A DNA stretch of 14,185 bases from an uncultured Selenomonas sp. GTDB lineage: Bacteria > Bacillota > Negativicutes > Selenomonadales > Selenomonadaceae. The notes under the pieces are model-generated. The model saw only the letters and a list, made by a program, of their open reading frames with translations. It made no database searches and had not been told where the DNA came from. Shown here in pieces: positions 13,255-14,185 of this stretch (position 1 is its first letter; each line of letters opens with the position of its first letter). A program made the translations under genes and the position numbers. Location of the stretch: contig CALIBA010000289.1 of the NCBI GenBank assembly GCA_938045435.1, positions 1 to 14,185 on the forward strand, in the 5' to 3' direction.

Positions 13255-14058
13255 ATGAAATTGCAAACCCTCGGACTGAGTATCACCACCGCCCTCTTGC
13301 TGGCTGCTTGCGGCGGCGGCAGCAGCGACAACAACACCCCGGCTGACCCGCAAAAGCCCTCCAACCCACAAAAGCCCTCTACTCCGCAAAAGCCTACCAC
13401 CCCACCACCGGGCGACAACAACGTCAGCGGCGCGTATAAAGGCAACGTCTTCGTGGTGCCGGTCGGCTCCATGCCAGGCAGCCTCGCCGATGCCAGAGCG
13501 ACCGGCAGCAATAATCTCGCTGTTCTGAATGCCAATGGCAAAGGGTTTCCCCTGCAACCGAACAATATCTTCTCCGGCAGCACGACCAGCCTAAAAGGCA
13601 ATATCACCATCAACGGCCAAAGCTACAAGCTCTTCATCGTCAGCGGCAGTAACTACGCCAACAGCAAATTCGGCTACCTCAACGACGGCAACAATGACTA
13701 CATATTCAGTCAGGGTGCCTATACCACCAATATGCCGACCAGCGGCACGGTTACCTACCAAGGGGATGCCGCCGTCGGTCGCTCCGCTGTCGCCAATACC
13801 GCTGTTTCCAATTTCACGGCTGATTTTGGTAAAAAAACCCTCACCGGCAGCATCACGCAGAAAGAGAACAGCGATGTGCAGTTCCAACCGGTTAACATCA
13901 ACGCCACCATCAACGGCAACGCTTTCAGCACGGCGGATAACGCCACCGTCAGAAGCACCGGGCACTTCTACGGCGATAACGCCCGCGAAGTTGGCGGTGT
14001 CTTCCATGACAGCAGCCAATCGTTGGTGGGTAGCTTCGGCGCCATCCGCAGCAATTAA
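13255..14058 (+). CDS. TbpB-like (Slam-type) surface lipoprotein
   Basis: A 267-residue lipoprotein. The signal peptide ends in a clean lipobox LAAC with the acylated Cys at residue 19. A GGGSSDNN tether follows, typical of surface-exposed lipoproteins in Neisseria-like and Cardiobacterium-like bacteria. Residues 31-48 are three tandem copies of a six-residue unit (D/N/T)PQKP(S/T). The rest is a Gly/Asn/Thr-rich beta barrel of the transferrin-binding-protein B/D type: NFTADFGKKTLTGSIT, then near the C-terminus GHFYGDNAREVGGVF and VGSFGAIR. A good ribosome-binding site (AAGGAG, seven bases upstream) supports the start. Such proteins are exported to the cell surface by Slam (DUF560) and bind host ligands or shield other receptors. 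No Slam, TonB-receptor or TbpA gene is seen in the 130 bp that follow. The ligand is unknown. Confidence 0.85.
   Translation: MKLQTLGLSITTALLLAACGGGSSDNNTPADPQKPSNPQKPSTPQKPTTPPPGDNNVSGAYKGNVFVVPVGSMPGSLADARATGSNNLAVLNANGKGFPLQPNNIFSGSTTSLKGNITINGQSYKLFIVSGSNYANSKFGYLNDGNNDYIFSQGAYTTNMPTSGTVTYQGDAAVGRSAVANTAVSNFTADFGKKTLTGSITQKENSDVQFQPVNINATINGNAFSTADNATVRSTGHFYGDNAREVGGVFHDSSQSLVGSFGAIRSN
13345..13398 (+). repeat. Three 18-bp tandem repeats encoding a Pro/Lys linker
   Basis: Units 13345-13362, 13363-13380 and 13381-13398 share the core CCRCAAAAGCC and encode (D/N/T)PQKP(S/T). They lie just after the lipoprotein anchor. Because the unit is a multiple of three, copy-number changes would only alter linker length. 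Confidence 0.85.
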
Positions 14059-14094
14059 TACCAACCCCCGGAAAATAATCTGAGAGTGTTGGGG

Positions 14095-14165
14095 CGTCTC
14101 GCCGTACTAGTTGTACTGTCTTCGACGGTGCGCCTTGTACAGAACTTTGTGAGTATCGCTATAAA
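14095..14165 (-). repeat. Neisseria-like intergenic repeat element (partial)
   Basis: Read on the minus strand, it carries TATAGCGATA, then CTGTACAAGGCG, then GACAGTACAACTAGTACGG. This order matches, from memory, the abundant Neisseria intergenic repeat with GTACAAGGCGACGAAGCCG followed by GACAGTACAAATAGTACGG and bounded by TATAGTGGAT. The tail up to the window end (14166-14185) shows no gene. Its presence supports a Neisseriaceae- or Cardiobacterium-like source for block C. Confidence 0.5.
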
Positions 14166-14185
14166 CACCCCCATCGACAGGCATA

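Noticed and set aside
13345..13398. CRISPR-like short repeats
   Set aside because: The units are 18 bp, directly tandem without spacers and in frame within a lipoprotein linker.

Overview
The window reads as a mosaic of three DNA blocks with different gene content and base use. The likeliest origin is a metagenomic or oral-community contig, or a chimeric assembly. Block A (1 to about 981) is GC- and CTG-rich, betaproteobacterium-like DNA carrying the 3' part of a membrane transglutaminase (TgpA type). Block B (about 983 to 11,903) looks like a Negativicutes genome of the Selenomonas/Centipeda kind. It has a TAXI-type TRAP transporter, lipoproteins, LemA and families of small secreted proteins. 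Block C (about 11,905 to 14,185) looks like a gammaproteobacterium of the Cardiobacterium kind. It has CcmB, a DUF2726 protein, a TbpB-like surface lipoprotein and a Neisseria-like intergenic repeat. These assignments are inferences from protein families and composition; no search was run.

Layout: the tgpA reading frame is cut inside its C-terminal domain near 980 and continues, in another frame, into the middle of a TAXI solute-binding protein gene that has lost its signal peptide and first ~70 residues. That gene abuts a DUF1850 gene, then an intercistronic hairpin and a fused 4TM/12TM TRAP permease, and ends at a strong bidirectional terminator (4294-4329). A DUF3829 lipoprotein faces it on the minus strand, with a near-consensus promoter overlapping a small palindrome. 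Next comes a ~380 bp gene-free stretch holding a long imperfect palindrome. Two tandem minus-strand paralogs follow, each with a signal peptide, a FlgT-N/LPP20-like domain, a coiled coil and TPRs. A divergent tRNA-Thr(CGT) gene has a perfect consensus promoter and its own terminator.

From 8129 to about 11,262 is a minus-strand array of secreted proteins of unknown function. Three are intact and one is a 5'-truncated copy. The three intact members carry an EF-hand-like D-x-D-x-N-G loop, and all four end with a shared A-(L/F)-A-x-S-(W/Y) motif. lemA lies immediately upstream and its stop codon is in the same frame as the truncated copy. Block C holds a ccmB-DUF2726 pair on the minus strand, the second gene frameshifted at a C4 run, and a divergent surface lipoprotein.

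The most interesting native biology is the expanded array of secreted EF-hand-like proteins and the tandem TPR pair in block B. The most important caution is the pair of cross-phylum junctions near 980 and 11,904.
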